Part shown: positions 35,256 to 44,527 of the stretch, in pieces
How the letters are laid out: each line of letters opens with the position of its first letter
Numbering within the stretch: position 1 is the first letter of the stretch
Source of the DNA: JAGVPT01 sp964439265
Lineage (GTDB): Bacteria > Bacteroidota > Ignavibacteria > UBA10030 > UBA8401
Direction of reading: 5' to 3'
Assembly: GCA_964439265.1 (NCBI GenBank)
Contig: CAYTOA010000004.1
Location: 1 to 64,000, forward strand
Length of the DNA stretch: 64,000 bases
Translations under genes and position numbers: made by a program
Notes under the pieces: generated by a model
The model's database searches: none
Told to the model about the DNA's origin: nothing
Seen by the model: the letters and a program-made list of their open reading frames with translations, nothing else

Positions 35256-36641
35256 CTAGAGCCGCTCGAACCTTGCTTGAAAGAAGCGCAGGTATTTCGG
35301 TTCGTAAACCATTTTCATTCCTTTGATCGAGTCGCGCCGTTCGAACACGCTCTCTACGGACTCCGCCGTAACGTCGCAATGCGCCTGTGTGTACACCCGG
35401 CGCGGGAACGTGAGACGCACAAGCTCGAGTTTCGGGAGGTAATTCTCGCCCGTTTCCTTTTTACGCCCCGCGGATACGATCCCGCGTTCCATAGAACGAA
35501 TGCCGGAATCCAGGTACAGCTCAGCAGCTAGGGTCTGAGCAGGAAATTCGAGCTGCGGAATGTGGGGCAGGAATCGTTTTGCATCGAGAAAAATTGCGTG
35601 CCCTCCGATCGGGACGACGATCGGAACTCCGATGCTTTGAAGTTTCTCGCCGACATATTCGATCTGGCCGATGCGAGCCTTGATATGCGGTTCCTGTACG
35701 GCTTCCTCGATCCCGCGAGCCATTGCTTCCATATCCCGCCCGGCCATCCCGCCGTACGTATGGAGTCCCTCATACACAACGACCATGTTGCGCGCTTCTT
35801 CAAAGATGGAGTAATCGTTCAAAGCGAGGAATCCCCCGATGTTGACCAGCAGATCTTTTTTGCCGCTCATCGTCGCTCCGTCGCTGAAGGAGCACATTTC
35901 TTTGAGGATCTCCGCGATCGTCTTCTTCTCGTATCCCTTTTCGCGGACTTTTATGAAATATGCATTTTCAACTGCCCGTGTCGCATCGAGAATAACTTTA
36001 ATGTGATATTTTGCCGTGATCGCCCGTACTTGTCGAAGGTTCTCCATCGAAATCGGCTGGCCTCCCGCCATATTCACTGTCGCGGCAACGGTAACGTATG
36101 AAATCTTTTTCTCTCCGACTTTCTTGATCACGTCTTCTAGTTTCTGGAGATCGATGTTTCCTTTGAACGGATGCATGCTTTGCGCATCATGCGCCTCGTC
36201 GATGATGACGTCGACAAACGTCGCACCAGCCAATTCCTGGTGAAGCCGCGTCGTCGTAAAGTACATGTTCCCCGGTACGAAATCCCCCGGTTTGATAAGC
36301 AGTTTCGAGATGATGTGTTCCGCTCCGCGTCCCTGGTGCGTGGGGACAAGGAACTTGTAACCGTAATACTTCTGAACGTTTTCTTCGAGATGATAATAGT
36401 TTTTGCTGCCTGCGTATGCTTCATCCCCCAGCATCATTCCAGCCCACTGGTAATCGCTCATTGCGTTGGTGCCGCTGTCGGTGAGCAAGTCGATATAGAC
36501 ATCCTCTGAACGAAGAAGGAATGTGTTGTATCCCGCTTCCTCTATTGCTGCAACGCGTTCTTCGCGCGTGGTCATCTTCAAAGGTTCGACGACTTTGATC
36601 TTGAAGGGCTCTGCCCACGATCGGCGTTCTAGTTTTGCCAT
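35256..36641 (-). CDS. tpl: Tyrosine phenol-lyase
   Basis: PLP enzyme that splits L-tyrosine to phenol, pyruvate and ammonia. 461 residues, aligned throughout to the Citrobacter enzyme with a constant offset of +5. PLP lysine is Lys262 (MSGKKDLL). Residues separating it from tryptophanase are of the phenol-lyase type: IRSMERG with Met384 and Arg386, and Phe453 near the end (LRFFQARF). GGAG precedes the ATG. The gene is divergent from glcD and has its own promoter; it converges on the barrel gene at 34438. Confidence 0.92.
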   Translation of the reverse strand: MAKLERRSWAEPFKIKVVEPLKMTTREERVAAIEEAGYNTFLLRSEDVYIDLLTDSGTNAMSDYQWAGMMLGDEAYAGSKNYYHLEENVQKYYGYKFLVPTHQGRGAEHIISKLLIKPGDFVPGNMYFTTTRLHQELAGATFVDVIIDEAHDAQSMHPFKGNIDLQKLEDVIKKVGEKKISYVTVAATVNMAGGQPISMENLRQVRAITAKYHIKVILDATRAVENAYFIKVREKGYEKKTIAEILKEMCSFSDGATMSGKKDLLVNIGGFLALNDYSIFEEARNMVVVYEGLHTYGGMAGRDMEAMARGIEEAVQEPHIKARIGQIEYVGEKLQSIGVPIVVPIGGHAIFLDAKRFLPHIPQLEFPAQTLAAELYLDSGIRSMERGIVSAGRKKETGENYLPKLELVRLTFPRRVYTQAHCDVTAESVESVFERRDSIKGMKMVYEPKYLRFFQARFERL

Positions 36642-36704
36642 AGTTGCTCCGGATTCAGTTCGTTGACTTTCGAAATTGATTTTCCTATCATAACCTAAAC
36701 GAAG

Positions 36705-36735
36705 TCAATATACTGATTCCCCATCCGATGTTCAA
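36705..36735 (-). promoter_or_regulatory. Bacteroidota-type promoter for tyrosine phenol-lyase
   Basis: On the minus strand: TTG (36735-36733), 20 nt, TATATTGA (36712-36705). It would give a leader of about 60 nt. It lies in the 124-nt gap shared with the divergent glcD gene, whose own promoter I cannot identify. Confidence 0.6.
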
Positions 36736-36765
36736 CGCCTTCTGCCTGAGGATAAAGCAACTTCA

Positions 36766-38046
36766 ATGATCAGCCCGACCGTCCTTCAGAAACTATCCGA
36801 GATCTCCGGAAAGAAACAGTTCCTCGATTCCATCGAAGACCGGATATCGTATTCCTATGACGGTACACCGCTGCTGCATTCGCTTCCCGACGCGATCGTC
36901 GTTCCCCAAACAAAAGAAGAAATTTCCTCGGTGCTCGTCCTTGCAAATGAAGAACATTTTGCGGTCGTTCCCCGAGGGTCTGGTTCGGGGTTGAGCGGAG
37001 GGTCTATCCCGGTGGAGAATTCAATCGTCATGCTCATGTCCCGCTGGAATAAAATCCTGGAAGTTGATACGGAGAATCTCACCGTTCTCGTCGAACCGGG
37101 TGTGATCACGTCAGACATCCATGCCGCCGTTGAAAAACTCGGCCTCTTTTATCCTCCCGACCCCGGAAGCATGAATATCTGCACCATAGGGGGGAATGTT
37201 GCGGAAAATGCAGGCGGTTTGAGAGGATTGAAATACGGAGTCACCAAGAACTATGTTCTGGGACTCGAGACGGTACTGCCGAACGGAGAAATAATTTTTT
37301 CAGGCGGAAAAGTGGTCAANNNNNNNNNNNNNNNNNNNNNNNNNNNNNNNNNNNNNNNNNNNNNNNNNNNNNNNNNNNNNNNNNNNNNNNNNNNNNNNNN
37401 NNNNNNNNNNNNNNNNNNNCTGATCGAGGTCGACGGCCGGGCTGTGGTCGTGGAGGAAGACGCAGCCAGAGTGGCCGAACTGTGCAGACTGCACAAGTGC
37501 ATCGAAATGAGAATCGCACAATCTGAAAACGATGCGACCCGGCTGAAAACAGCCCGGCGTGCGGCCTTTTCTGCTCTGGCTCGAGTGAGACCGACGACAA
37601 TCCTGGAAGACGTCACGGTCCCCAGAAGTGAGATCGCTTCGATGCTCGAACAGATCGATCGGATCGCAGAAAAATATGATGTCACGTTTGGGATCTTCGG
37701 GCACGCAGGGGACGGGAATCTCCATCCGACGTGCCTTACCGACGAACGGAACAAAGATGAGATTGGGAGAGCTGAAGCCGCATTTGCGGAAATGTTTGGC
37801 GAATCTATCAGGTTGGGGGGGACGATCACCGGTGAACACGGCACCGGTTTAGCGAAAAAGAAATTCCTTGAAGCGGCTGCCGGTATTCCCGCCGTAGCAA
37901 TGATGAGGTCCATTAAAACCTCAATTGATCCCAACGCTGTATTGAATCCCGGAAAGATCTTTTCGATCAAACCAAAATGCGAGGGGAATCTTCCAAAGAA
38001 CAGAGACCAGATAAAGAAATTTGAAGAATTAGGTGCATGGACATGA
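36766..38046 (+). CDS. glcD: FAD-linked oxidase subunit GlcD, interrupted by a sequence gap
   Basis: 2-hydroxy-acid (glycolate/lactate) oxidase, flavin subunit. The FAD-binding part has VVPRGSGSGLSGG, PPDPGSMNICTIGGNVAENAGG and GLRGLKYG; the C-terminal part has ILEDVTVPRSEI, FGHAGDGNLHP and GEHGTG. A 100-N run lies after SGGKVV. In Bacillus GlcD about 92 residues lie between this point and LIEVDG-like sequence, so about 275 nt are probably missing and the frame across the Ns is only accidental. The 426-residue length with X is therefore not real. It pairs with glcF, which overlaps by 14 nt. Confidence 0.9.
   Translation: MISPTVLQKLSEISGKKQFLDSIEDRISYSYDGTPLLHSLPDAIVVPQTKEEISSVLVLANEEHFAVVPRGSGSGLSGGSIPVENSIVMLMSRWNKILEVDTENLTVLVEPGVITSDIHAAVEKLGLFYPPDPGSMNICTIGGNVAENAGGLRGLKYGVTKNYVLGLETVLPNGEIIFSGGKVVXXXXXXXXXXXXXXXXXXXXXXXXXXXXXXXXXXLIEVDGRAVVVEEDAARVAELCRLHKCIEMRIAQSENDATRLKTARRAAFSALARVRPTTILEDVTVPRSEIASMLEQIDRIAEKYDVTFGIFGHAGDGNLHPTCLTDERNKDEIGRAEAAFAEMFGESIRLGGTITGEHGTGLAKKKFLEAAAGIPAVAMMRSIKTSIDPNAVLNPGKIFSIKPKCEGNLPKNRDQIKKFEELGAWT
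37320..37419. other. Assembly gap of 100 N inside glcD
   Basis: Exactly 100 consecutive N, the usual placeholder for a scaffold gap of unknown length. By comparison with GlcD family members the true distance is likely about 275 bases, if no other sequence is inserted. Confidence 0.95.
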
Positions 38047-39373
38047 GCGCGATGGCCTCGAGATTTTGCACCGGGCGCCCGTCGATATGAATGGATTTTT
38101 GGGCGCCGATATTCCAAGCTCTGATTTCATCACGAACTGCATGCACTGCGGATTGTGCCTGCCGACATGTCCTACCTTCTCGCTGACCGGTCTCGAAAAA
38201 TCTTCACCGAGAGGACGCATTCGACTTATGAAAGCCGTTACGGAAGGTACGATGGCGATCACCGAAGGCTTTGTCGAAGAAATGAATTTTTGCCTCGATT
38301 GCCAGGCATGCGAGACGGCCTGTCCCGCAGGAGTCAAATACGGCGCATTGGTAGAGGCCTCGCGGGCTCAGATATACGAGCAGGGAAGAGCTTCCTGGCT
38401 TGAGGGGATACTAAAAATGTTCTTCTTCGGCTATGTGTTTGCGTCGAAAAGGAGATTACGATTGCTGTCGAAGTTTCTGCGATTCTACCAGCAATCCGGA
38501 TTGGAGAATATATTGACCATGACGGGGGCCATGCGTCTGTTCGCACCGAAGTTGGCTAAGCTTCAACGGCTTTCTCCCCGAATCGATAAAAAATTCTTCG
38601 ACGAATCATTGCCTGAGATTATCAGACCCGCGGGCGAGATCAAACATCGAGTTGCGTTTCTATCCGGCTGCATCATGAACGTTGCTTTTTCAGAGGTCAA
38701 CAGGGATACTGTTGAAGTTCTCCTTCGGAACGGCTGCGAAATTGTCGTTCCTCGAACGCAGGAATGCTGCGGATCGTTACAGGCACACAATGGAGATATC
38801 GAATCGGCAAGAACGCTCGCTCGCAAAAACATTGATATTTTTTCTATGTTCCATTTTGAAGCGGTCGTCATGAACTCAGCCGGATGCGGCGCATTCATGA
38901 AAGAATATGGAAAGTATCTTGCAGAAGACGATCGCTACTCAGAAAAGTCCCGCGCATTTTCTGCAAAAGTCAAGGACCTCACGGAGTTCTTGGTATCGAT
39001 CAATTTCGAAAAGCCATCCCACTCACTGAATGCGCGGGTTGCGTACCACGACGCATGCCATCTGGCTCATGCTCAACACATCACTGCAGAACCGCGAGCT
39101 ATTCTGAAAGCGATTCCCGGAATAGACCTGGTTGAACTTCCCGAGGCTGCATGGTGCTGCGGGAGTGCGGGGATCTATAATGTTGTACGGCACGATGATT
39201 CAATGAAACTGCTGGAACGCAAAATGCACAATATCGGGACAACCGGAGCGGAAATCATAGTCGCCAACAATCCTGGATGTCTGTCGCAGATGAATTACGG
39301 ACTCAATATCTACAAGATGCATGGAGAGGTGATTCACATTGCAACTCTCTTGAACAGAGCGTATAAGCAATAA
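38033..39373 (+). CDS. glcF: Iron-sulfur subunit GlcF of glycolate/lactate oxidase
   Basis: 446 residues from GTG 38033; ATG 38087 would drop 18 residues without loss of a motif. Two [4Fe-4S] ferredoxin motifs, CMHCGLCLPTCP (from Cys36) and CLDCQACETACP, feed two CCG domains: ECCGSLQ and WCCGSAGIYN with their upstream cysteines (SGCIMN, HDACHL). It takes electrons from GlcD and passes them to quinone or another carrier. The order glcD-glcF matches the Bacillus and E. coli operons; GlcE is absent, as in Bacillus. Confidence 0.92.
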   Translation: MHGHERDGLEILHRAPVDMNGFLGADIPSSDFITNCMHCGLCLPTCPTFSLTGLEKSSPRGRIRLMKAVTEGTMAITEGFVEEMNFCLDCQACETACPAGVKYGALVEASRAQIYEQGRASWLEGILKMFFFGYVFASKRRLRLLSKFLRFYQQSGLENILTMTGAMRLFAPKLAKLQRLSPRIDKKFFDESLPEIIRPAGEIKHRVAFLSGCIMNVAFSEVNRDTVEVLLRNGCEIVVPRTQECCGSLQAHNGDIESARTLARKNIDIFSMFHFEAVVMNSAGCGAFMKEYGKYLAEDDRYSEKSRAFSAKVKDLTEFLVSINFEKPSHSLNARVAYHDACHLAHAQHITAEPRAILKAIPGIDLVELPEAAWCCGSAGIYNVVRHDDSMKLLERKMHNIGTTGAEIIVANNPGCLSQMNYGLNIYKMHGEVIHIATLLNRAYKQ

Positions 39374-39391
39374 CGTCGGAAGGAGAAAACA

Positions 39392-40474
39392 ATGGACTCT
39401 AAAAGTTCTCGCAGAGATTTCATAAAAACTGCTGCCTTCGTGGGCGTTGGCTCCGCATTACTCTCCCAGAAATCTCTTTCAGCCGTCGGTCCCAACTTCT
39501 CGGCACCCGGAAAGGGATTAGTTATTTCAAGTGCGAACGGGCTGAATGCGATTCAAAAAGCACACCAACTCATCGACCAGGGGAATGACGCATTAGACGC
39601 TGTCATCGCGGCAGTCAATATCGTAGAAGACGATCCGAACGACATGTCGGTTGGACTAGGAGGATTGCCGAATGCAGACGGCGAAGTGGAACTTGACGCC
39701 TCCGTGATGCACGGCCCATCCCACCGTGCAGGAGCGGTTGCGGCGCTGAAGAACATCAAGAACCCATCCAGGGTCGCAAAGGTTGTGATGGACCGTACCG
39801 ACCACGTGCTCCTCGTCGGAGAGGGCGCTCTGAAATTTGCGAAGATGCATGGCTTCAAAGAAGAGAACCTTCTTACGGATCAATCGAGGGAGGAATGGGT
39901 GCGATGGAAAGAAACCCTGAGCAACGAAGACGATTATCTCCCTCCGCACACAATCGAGGACAGGGATATCGGAGAAGGAATCAGGAAGGCACTTCAGACA
40001 TATGGCACTATTAATTGTTTGGGCTTGGACTTAGCGGGAAATCTATCAGGAGTTACGACGACCAGCGGGTTGTCTTACAAGATTCCAGGAAGAGTCGGAG
40101 ATTCCCCTATCATTGGCGCAGGACTTTATGTCGACAACGAAATCGGGGCCGCCGGTTCCACCGGGCGAGGTGAGGCTAATCTCGTCAACTGTAGCAGCGT
40201 CATGATCGTGGAATACATGAAGCATGGAGAGTCTCCGCAAGAAGCCTGTCTGCTGGCATGCAAAAGGATCGTGGAGCACACCAAAGAGAAACGTCTTTGG
40301 GATCTGGACGGAAAGCCAAAGTTCGACGTAAAATTTTACGCAATCAACAAGAAAGGGGAATACGGGGGAGCTTCAATTTGGAGCAATGGGAAGTACGCTG
40401 TGAATGATGGAGTGCAGAGTAAATTATTGGCATTGGCATACCTCTACGAGCGGCCTGTGAAATATGATAAATAA
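39392..40474 (+). CDS. Tat-exported glycosylasparaginase (Ntn hydrolase)
   Basis: N4-(beta-N-acetylglucosaminyl)-L-asparaginase family, 360 residues. A twin-arginine signal SSRRDFIKTAAFVG (5-18) directs export. The precursor self-cleaves before Thr206 (YGTINCLGLD), giving an alpha chain and a beta chain with TTSGLSYKIPGRVGDSP, the substrate loop, as in the Elizabethkingia enzyme. It removes N-glycans from asparagine, or acts as a plain asparaginase. A GGAAGGAG site lies ahead of the ATG. Confidence 0.93.
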   Translation: MDSKSSRRDFIKTAAFVGVGSALLSQKSLSAVGPNFSAPGKGLVISSANGLNAIQKAHQLIDQGNDALDAVIAAVNIVEDDPNDMSVGLGGLPNADGEVELDASVMHGPSHRAGAVAALKNIKNPSRVAKVVMDRTDHVLLVGEGALKFAKMHGFKEENLLTDQSREEWVRWKETLSNEDDYLPPHTIEDRDIGEGIRKALQTYGTINCLGLDLAGNLSGVTTTSGLSYKIPGRVGDSPIIGAGLYVDNEIGAAGSTGRGEANLVNCSSVMIVEYMKHGESPQEACLLACKRIVEHTKEKRLWDLDGKPKFDVKFYAINKKGEYGGASIWSNGKYAVNDGVQSKLLALAYLYERPVKYDK

Positions 40475-40628
40475 ATTGACGCGTCGATTCGTCGTTATTA
40501 GAAGCATGAATACGTACAAATTTCTTCGTATGAAATGTCCTATCTCTTTGTGCTTGCGTTGATGATATGACATAGTTAAACGATATTTTTCAGTTTCTTG
40601 TAGAGTTTAAAGAGAGTACGAAATATTC

Positions 40629-40659
40629 TTGCCTTGCTGAACGAACTTTGCTATATTGT
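40629..40659 (+). promoter_or_regulatory. Promoter of the tRNA-Leu gene
   Basis: TTG at 40629-40631, 20 nt, then TATATTGT at 40652-40659. The predicted transcript start lies a few bases before the tRNA 5' end at 40670. A clear RNA gene behind it makes this one of the better-supported copies of the motif. The stretch 40475-40628 before it holds no gene and no terminator that I can see. Confidence 0.65.
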
Positions 40660-40669
40660 GTGACGAAAA

Positions 40670-40755
40670 GCCAAAGTGGCGGAATTGGTAGACGCGCTGG
40701 ACTCAAAATCCAGTCTGGCTTACCCCAGGTGAGGGTTCGAGTCCCTCCTTTGGTA
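40670..40755 (+). tRNA. tRNA-Leu (anticodon CAA)
   Basis: 86 nt. Acceptor arms GCCAAAG and CTTTGGT (first pair G-U), D-arm region with GGTAGACGC, anticodon stem CTGGA/TCCAG with loop CTCAAAA giving anticodon CAA at 40704-40706 (reads UUG), a long variable arm (CTGG/CCAG), and a T arm with GGTTCGAGTCC. Class II tRNA as expected for leucine. CCA is not encoded; the 3' end is followed by CAAAT. Confidence 0.95.
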
Positions 40756-40760
40756 CAAAT

Positions 40761-40786
40761 GCCATCAAGCGAATGCTGATGGCGTT
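40761..40786 (+). terminator. Weak terminator candidate after the tRNA
   Basis: A perfect 7-bp stem GCCATCA/TGATGGC with a 9-nt loop lies 6 nt after the tRNA and is followed only by GTTT, so termination would be inefficient. The rest of 40787-40867 has no gene. Confidence 0.4.
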
Positions 40787-40867
40787 TCCGTTTAGCGGCG
40801 GAGATGTTCTGAAAAATCCGGAGGTCACGTATCAAATTTTTACGATGTGGATCTATGAAATCTATCA

Positions 40868-43800
40868 TTGTTTCCTTTGAGACTGATTTCCGAAATATTC
40901 CATTCCTTTTTTGCCTCGGTTGCATTCCTTCTTGTGATCCTAACGGGAGCAGCCAAAGGACAGACAATTACCTCAATTGCTCCCGCCCTTGAGCAGCACC
41001 GCATAGTTCAAAGCGATACTACACTTCAACTTTCTCACCACATAGTTCTCCCCGCCTCCGAGACAGTCTATTTGGATTCGATAAAACTGGACCCAGTGCT
41101 GGATTATGCGGTCGACTACGCGACAGGTAACGTACATCTGGCGCTTCAACGAAAGATGGATTTCAAATCATATAAATATGTTATAACTATATTTTACAAT
41201 TTCTTACCTTTTTCATTTCAATCTGTCTATCGACACAAGAGTTATGCGGTCCGCCGTGACTCAATAACAAACCGGACCGCGACCACAGTCAGCAATGCTT
41301 CGTCATCAGCGCCATTCGACAATATCTTCGGCAACGACCTTCAAAAAAGCGGCAGCATCTATCGCGGATTCACTGTAGGAACAAACAATAGCCTCGCGCT
41401 CAATTCCGGTTTCCGGCTCCAATTTTCGGGGAAATTGTCTTCGGATGTCGAAATATTGGCCGCTTTGACCGACGAAAATACCCCCATACAGCCCGAAGGC
41501 AATACTCAGACGATCCAGGAGCTCGACAACGTATTCGTTCAGATAAAGAGCACCAACTATGAAGCAACATTAGGTGATTTTTATTTGGACATGACTGACG
41601 GAGAGTTTGGCAGGTTGAGCAGGAAGCTTGAGGGAGCCAAAGGAACGGCAAATTTCTCTTCAGACGGTATCTCTGGCTCAGTATCGGTGACAGGCGCAAC
41701 ATCCCGGGGGAAATTTAACACGAATCAGTTTGCCGGAATCGAAGGAGTACAGGGTCCATACCAGCTCTACGGCAAAAACAATGAAAACAACATTGTGGTA
41801 ATCGCAGGGACGGAAAAGGTCTATATCGACGGTATCTTGATGGTCAGGGGCGAAGCTAATGACTATGCGATTGATTATACAAGCAGCCAAATTACCTTTT
41901 CTTCCAAGAGGTTAATAACAAGCATTTCACGTATTGTCGTGGACTTTCAATATACCGATCAGGCGTACACACGAAACTTCTTTGCGGTAGAAGCGGATGC
42001 AAAAACACTTTCAGACGCCGTAAAATTTTCCATCATGTACGCCCAGGAAGGGGATGACCAAAATTCGCCGATAGACATTTCTCTGAGCGACAGCGACAAA
42101 ACCTTACTCGCACAAAGCGGAGGCAAGCCTGCTACGCTGACTGGAGTCGATTCTGTCGGGGTTGATTCGCTAAACATCGGTAAAGGGCAATATGCTGCGG
42201 TCGATACCCTTGTTCAGGGCGCTGTTATCAGAATCTACGAGTATGCTCAAGGCTCTCACCAGGCTCAATTCAATGTAACCTTTACTTATGTTGGGGCGGG
42301 AGCAGGCGACTATGTGCATGTTGTGCTCGGCCAGTACCGTTATGCCGGACCGCGGGGAGGCGACTATTTACCAATCATTATCCTCCCGGCACCGCAGCTT
42401 CAGCAAATCGCAGATGTCAATACTTCAATTCATGTTTTGAAAGACCTGACGGTGAACGGAGAATTTGCGGCAAGCAGCCTCAACCCAAATAGATTTGCGG
42501 CCAATGACGAAGTCACGGGCAACGCGACCAAGTTCTCAACTGAGTTTACTCCTTCGAACGTGAAACTCGGCGGAGTATCTATCGGCTCATTCAACCTCTC
42601 GCTTTCCGATAGGTATACGAACAAGAATTTTTCCCCGCTTGACCGCATCGACGATGTAGAATTCGGAAGGACGTGGAGCATCGACAGCACCGTGACTCTT
42701 CAGCCTTCATCGGAAGAGATTCGGGAGGCGAACCTCACATACAGTCCGACAAAGGCGCTCACGTTCGGCGGCTCGGTTGGATCTAACGACATGGGTTCAC
42801 AATTCACGGCAGACCGTAAAGCAGGCTTTGTTCGGCTTGCCGGCGACTCGCTTCCAAAGATCGATTACAACATCGACGAGGTCAAAAGTTCGCAAGGCGT
42901 GGCCGGCGAGGAAAATGACTGGGTCAGACAAAGTGGATCCATCTCCTACGCCATCAAAAAATTCCTCCCCAGTTTTCGGTTTGAGCATGAAGACCGGTTG
43001 ATTGAAACTCCGGTCCAGGATTCTCTCGACAACGCCAGCTTTGGTTTCACGACTCTCGCCCCGAAATTTGTGTTCAAGGGAATTCTCGGAATGAATTTTT
43101 CTACGGAGGTTGAAGTTCGCAACGACAACGGGACGTATGAAGGGAAATTGGAACCGGAGGACCGGACGGTAACTCAAACATATGAGTGGACACTCCCTGA
43201 AGTACAGAACGTTTCATCTTCACTCAACGTTGTTCTGAGGGACAAAACGTTCGATGACCAGTTCAGGCTTGCGAATAGCGATGTTCAGTCAACGCTCGTT
43301 CGCACAGAGACACGTTATACGCCGTTTCAACGTGGTGTCGATGCTGACGTTTTCTATGAGGCGTCAACGGAGCGGTCCGCCCAGCTTCAACGCGTTTTCG
43401 TTCAGGTCCAGCCCGGTCAAGGACAGTATGTTTGGGTGGACGGCAACGGTAATGGCAAGGTCGACGTGACCGATCCGAACGATTTCCAATTGAGCAGGTA
43501 TGACGGAGACTACACCGTTATCACGATACCGACCGACCAGTTGTATCCAGTCATCAACGTAAAAACCTCTGCTCGCGTGCGACTGGCTCCTGCAAAGATC
43601 ATTTCATCCCCGTCGGGCTGGTTTGAAAAAGCTCTCTCTGCCGTGACCACCGAAAGTTACGTACGGGTTGAAGAAAAGAGCTCCGACCCCCAAACGAGCG
43701 ATATCTACCTCCTTCGACTGAGCCACTTCCTGAACCCGGCAACAACAATACTCGGAACCCAGGTCGTGCAGCAGGACCTTTTTCTTTTCGAGAATCGTTC

Positions 43801-44404
43801 CGACCTTTCGTTCAGGTTCAGGTTCCTTCAGCAGGACGGAGCCGGGCAGTACAGTACCGGCGACGAGCAAAGCTATACGCGAGAGAGGTCGATCCGGATT
43901 CGATGGCAGCTGGTCTCGGAGATTTCCAATCAAATAGATTATGCAAATAAAGAAAATAATCTCGCGGCTTCGGTCGCGAGCGGCCGATCAGAAGTCATAT
44001 CGTCCGACGACATCACCTCAGACTATTCTTACCGACCCGAGCAAAACGTCGAGGTGGGATTTAAAATAGAAGTGTCACAATCCACGGACGATTATACTGT
44101 CACACCACTCATCGCGGATCTCAATGCCCAGTCCTTGCGCACTGTCGTTTCTTTCCGTGGGAGTGGTCAAATGAGAATTGACTTTTCGCGTGAGGAGGTT
44201 TCGTTGGAAAATAACGTCCCTGGCAACCCGGTTCCGTTTGACCTGACGGCCGGGAGGCTGGAGGGAAAAACATATCTGTGGGGCATAACATTCGACTACA
44301 AACTAAGCAACAACCTTCAGTCCTCTCTTCAATATACGGGCCGTTCCGAACAGTCGCACTCTCCCGTTCACACACTAAAAGCAGAGGTTCGGGCCTTTTT
44401 TTAG
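40868..44404 (+). CDS. Very large cell-surface or outer-membrane protein with duplicated beta modules
   Basis: 1178 residues; I do not recognise a named family. A hydrophobic signal-like segment (about 14-32) ends in GAAKGQ. The rest is beta-rich, without membrane helices and without cysteine, and ends in a final aromatic strand (LKAEVRAFF), as in outer-membrane proteins. A module with VY-x-D-x-I and DYA-x-DY occurs twice (about 65-118 and 316-368). Gly-rich TYVGAGAGDY and calcium-like DGNGNGKVD stretches occur further on. The start is doubtful: the first possible codon is TTG 40868 without a Shine-Dalgarno sequence, and ATG 40855 (MKSIIVS) is out of frame by one base. Confidence 0.7.
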   Translation: MFPLRLISEIFHSFFASVAFLLVILTGAAKGQTITSIAPALEQHRIVQSDTTLQLSHHIVLPASETVYLDSIKLDPVLDYAVDYATGNVHLALQRKMDFKSYKYVITIFYNFLPFSFQSVYRHKSYAVRRDSITNRTATTVSNASSSAPFDNIFGNDLQKSGSIYRGFTVGTNNSLALNSGFRLQFSGKLSSDVEILAALTDENTPIQPEGNTQTIQELDNVFVQIKSTNYEATLGDFYLDMTDGEFGRLSRKLEGAKGTANFSSDGISGSVSVTGATSRGKFNTNQFAGIEGVQGPYQLYGKNNENNIVVIAGTEKVYIDGILMVRGEANDYAIDYTSSQITFSSKRLITSISRIVVDFQYTDQAYTRNFFAVEADAKTLSDAVKFSIMYAQEGDDQNSPIDISLSDSDKTLLAQSGGKPATLTGVDSVGVDSLNIGKGQYAAVDTLVQGAVIRIYEYAQGSHQAQFNVTFTYVGAGAGDYVHVVLGQYRYAGPRGGDYLPIIILPAPQLQQIADVNTSIHVLKDLTVNGEFAASSLNPNRFAANDEVTGNATKFSTEFTPSNVKLGGVSIGSFNLSLSDRYTNKNFSPLDRIDDVEFGRTWSIDSTVTLQPSSEEIREANLTYSPTKALTFGGSVGSNDMGSQFTADRKAGFVRLAGDSLPKIDYNIDEVKSSQGVAGEENDWVRQSGSISYAIKKFLPSFRFEHEDRLIETPVQDSLDNASFGFTTLAPKFVFKGILGMNFSTEVEVRNDNGTYEGKLEPEDRTVTQTYEWTLPEVQNVSSSLNVVLRDKTFDDQFRLANSDVQSTLVRTETRYTPFQRGVDADVFYEASTERSAQLQRVFVQVQPGQGQYVWVDGNGNGKVDVTDPNDFQLSRYDGDYTVITIPTDQLYPVINVKTSARVRLAPAKIISSPSGWFEKALSAVTTESYVRVEEKSSDPQTSDIYLLRLSHFLNPATTILGTQVVQQDLFLFENRSDLSFRFRFLQQDGAGQYSTGDEQSYTRERSIRIRWQLVSEISNQIDYANKENNLAASVASGRSEVISSDDITSDYSYRPEQNVEVGFKIEVSQSTDDYTVTPLIADLNAQSLRTVVSFRGSGQMRIDFSREEVSLENNVPGNPVPFDLTAGRLEGKTYLWGITFDYKLSNNLQSSLQYTGRSEQSHSPVHTLKAEVRAFF

Positions 44405-44429
44405 AGCCAACTCCACATTAATATTTTAC

Positions 44430-44460
44430 TTGCATATAAGTGTTTGGTACCGTATATTTT
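44430..44460 (+). promoter_or_regulatory. Promoter of the rimP-nusA-infB cluster
   Basis: TTG at 44430-44432, 20 nt, then TATATTTT at 44453-44460. It lies upstream of a terminator hairpin (44475-44504) and 67 nt before the rimP ATG; no other room for a promoter exists between that hairpin and rimP. Confidence 0.55.
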
Positions 44461-44474
44461 ATTCACTGCACCGT

Positions 44475-44504
44475 AAAGTCCCGCCTCAAGCGGGACTTTT
44501 TTTT
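44475..44504 (+). terminator. Intrinsic terminator, possibly an attenuator in the rimP leader
   Basis: A 10-bp perfect stem AAAGTCCCGC/GCGGGACTTT with a 5-nt loop CTCAA, followed by an uninterrupted T run (44500-44504). It ends 23 nt before rimP and begins just after the predicted promoter, so it could stop transcripts of the surface-protein gene and also attenuate the translation-factor operon. Confidence 0.85.
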
Positions 44505-44527
44505 GATTGCAGAAAAAAAGTGTGAAA

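Noticed and set aside
37251..38117. Minus-strand frames spanning the N gap
   Set aside because: They rest on translated Ns and lie antisense to glcD.
40590..40967. 125-residue minus-strand frame spanning the tRNA-Leu
   Set aside because: It includes the reverse complement of the tRNA; the classic false peptide found over tRNA genes.
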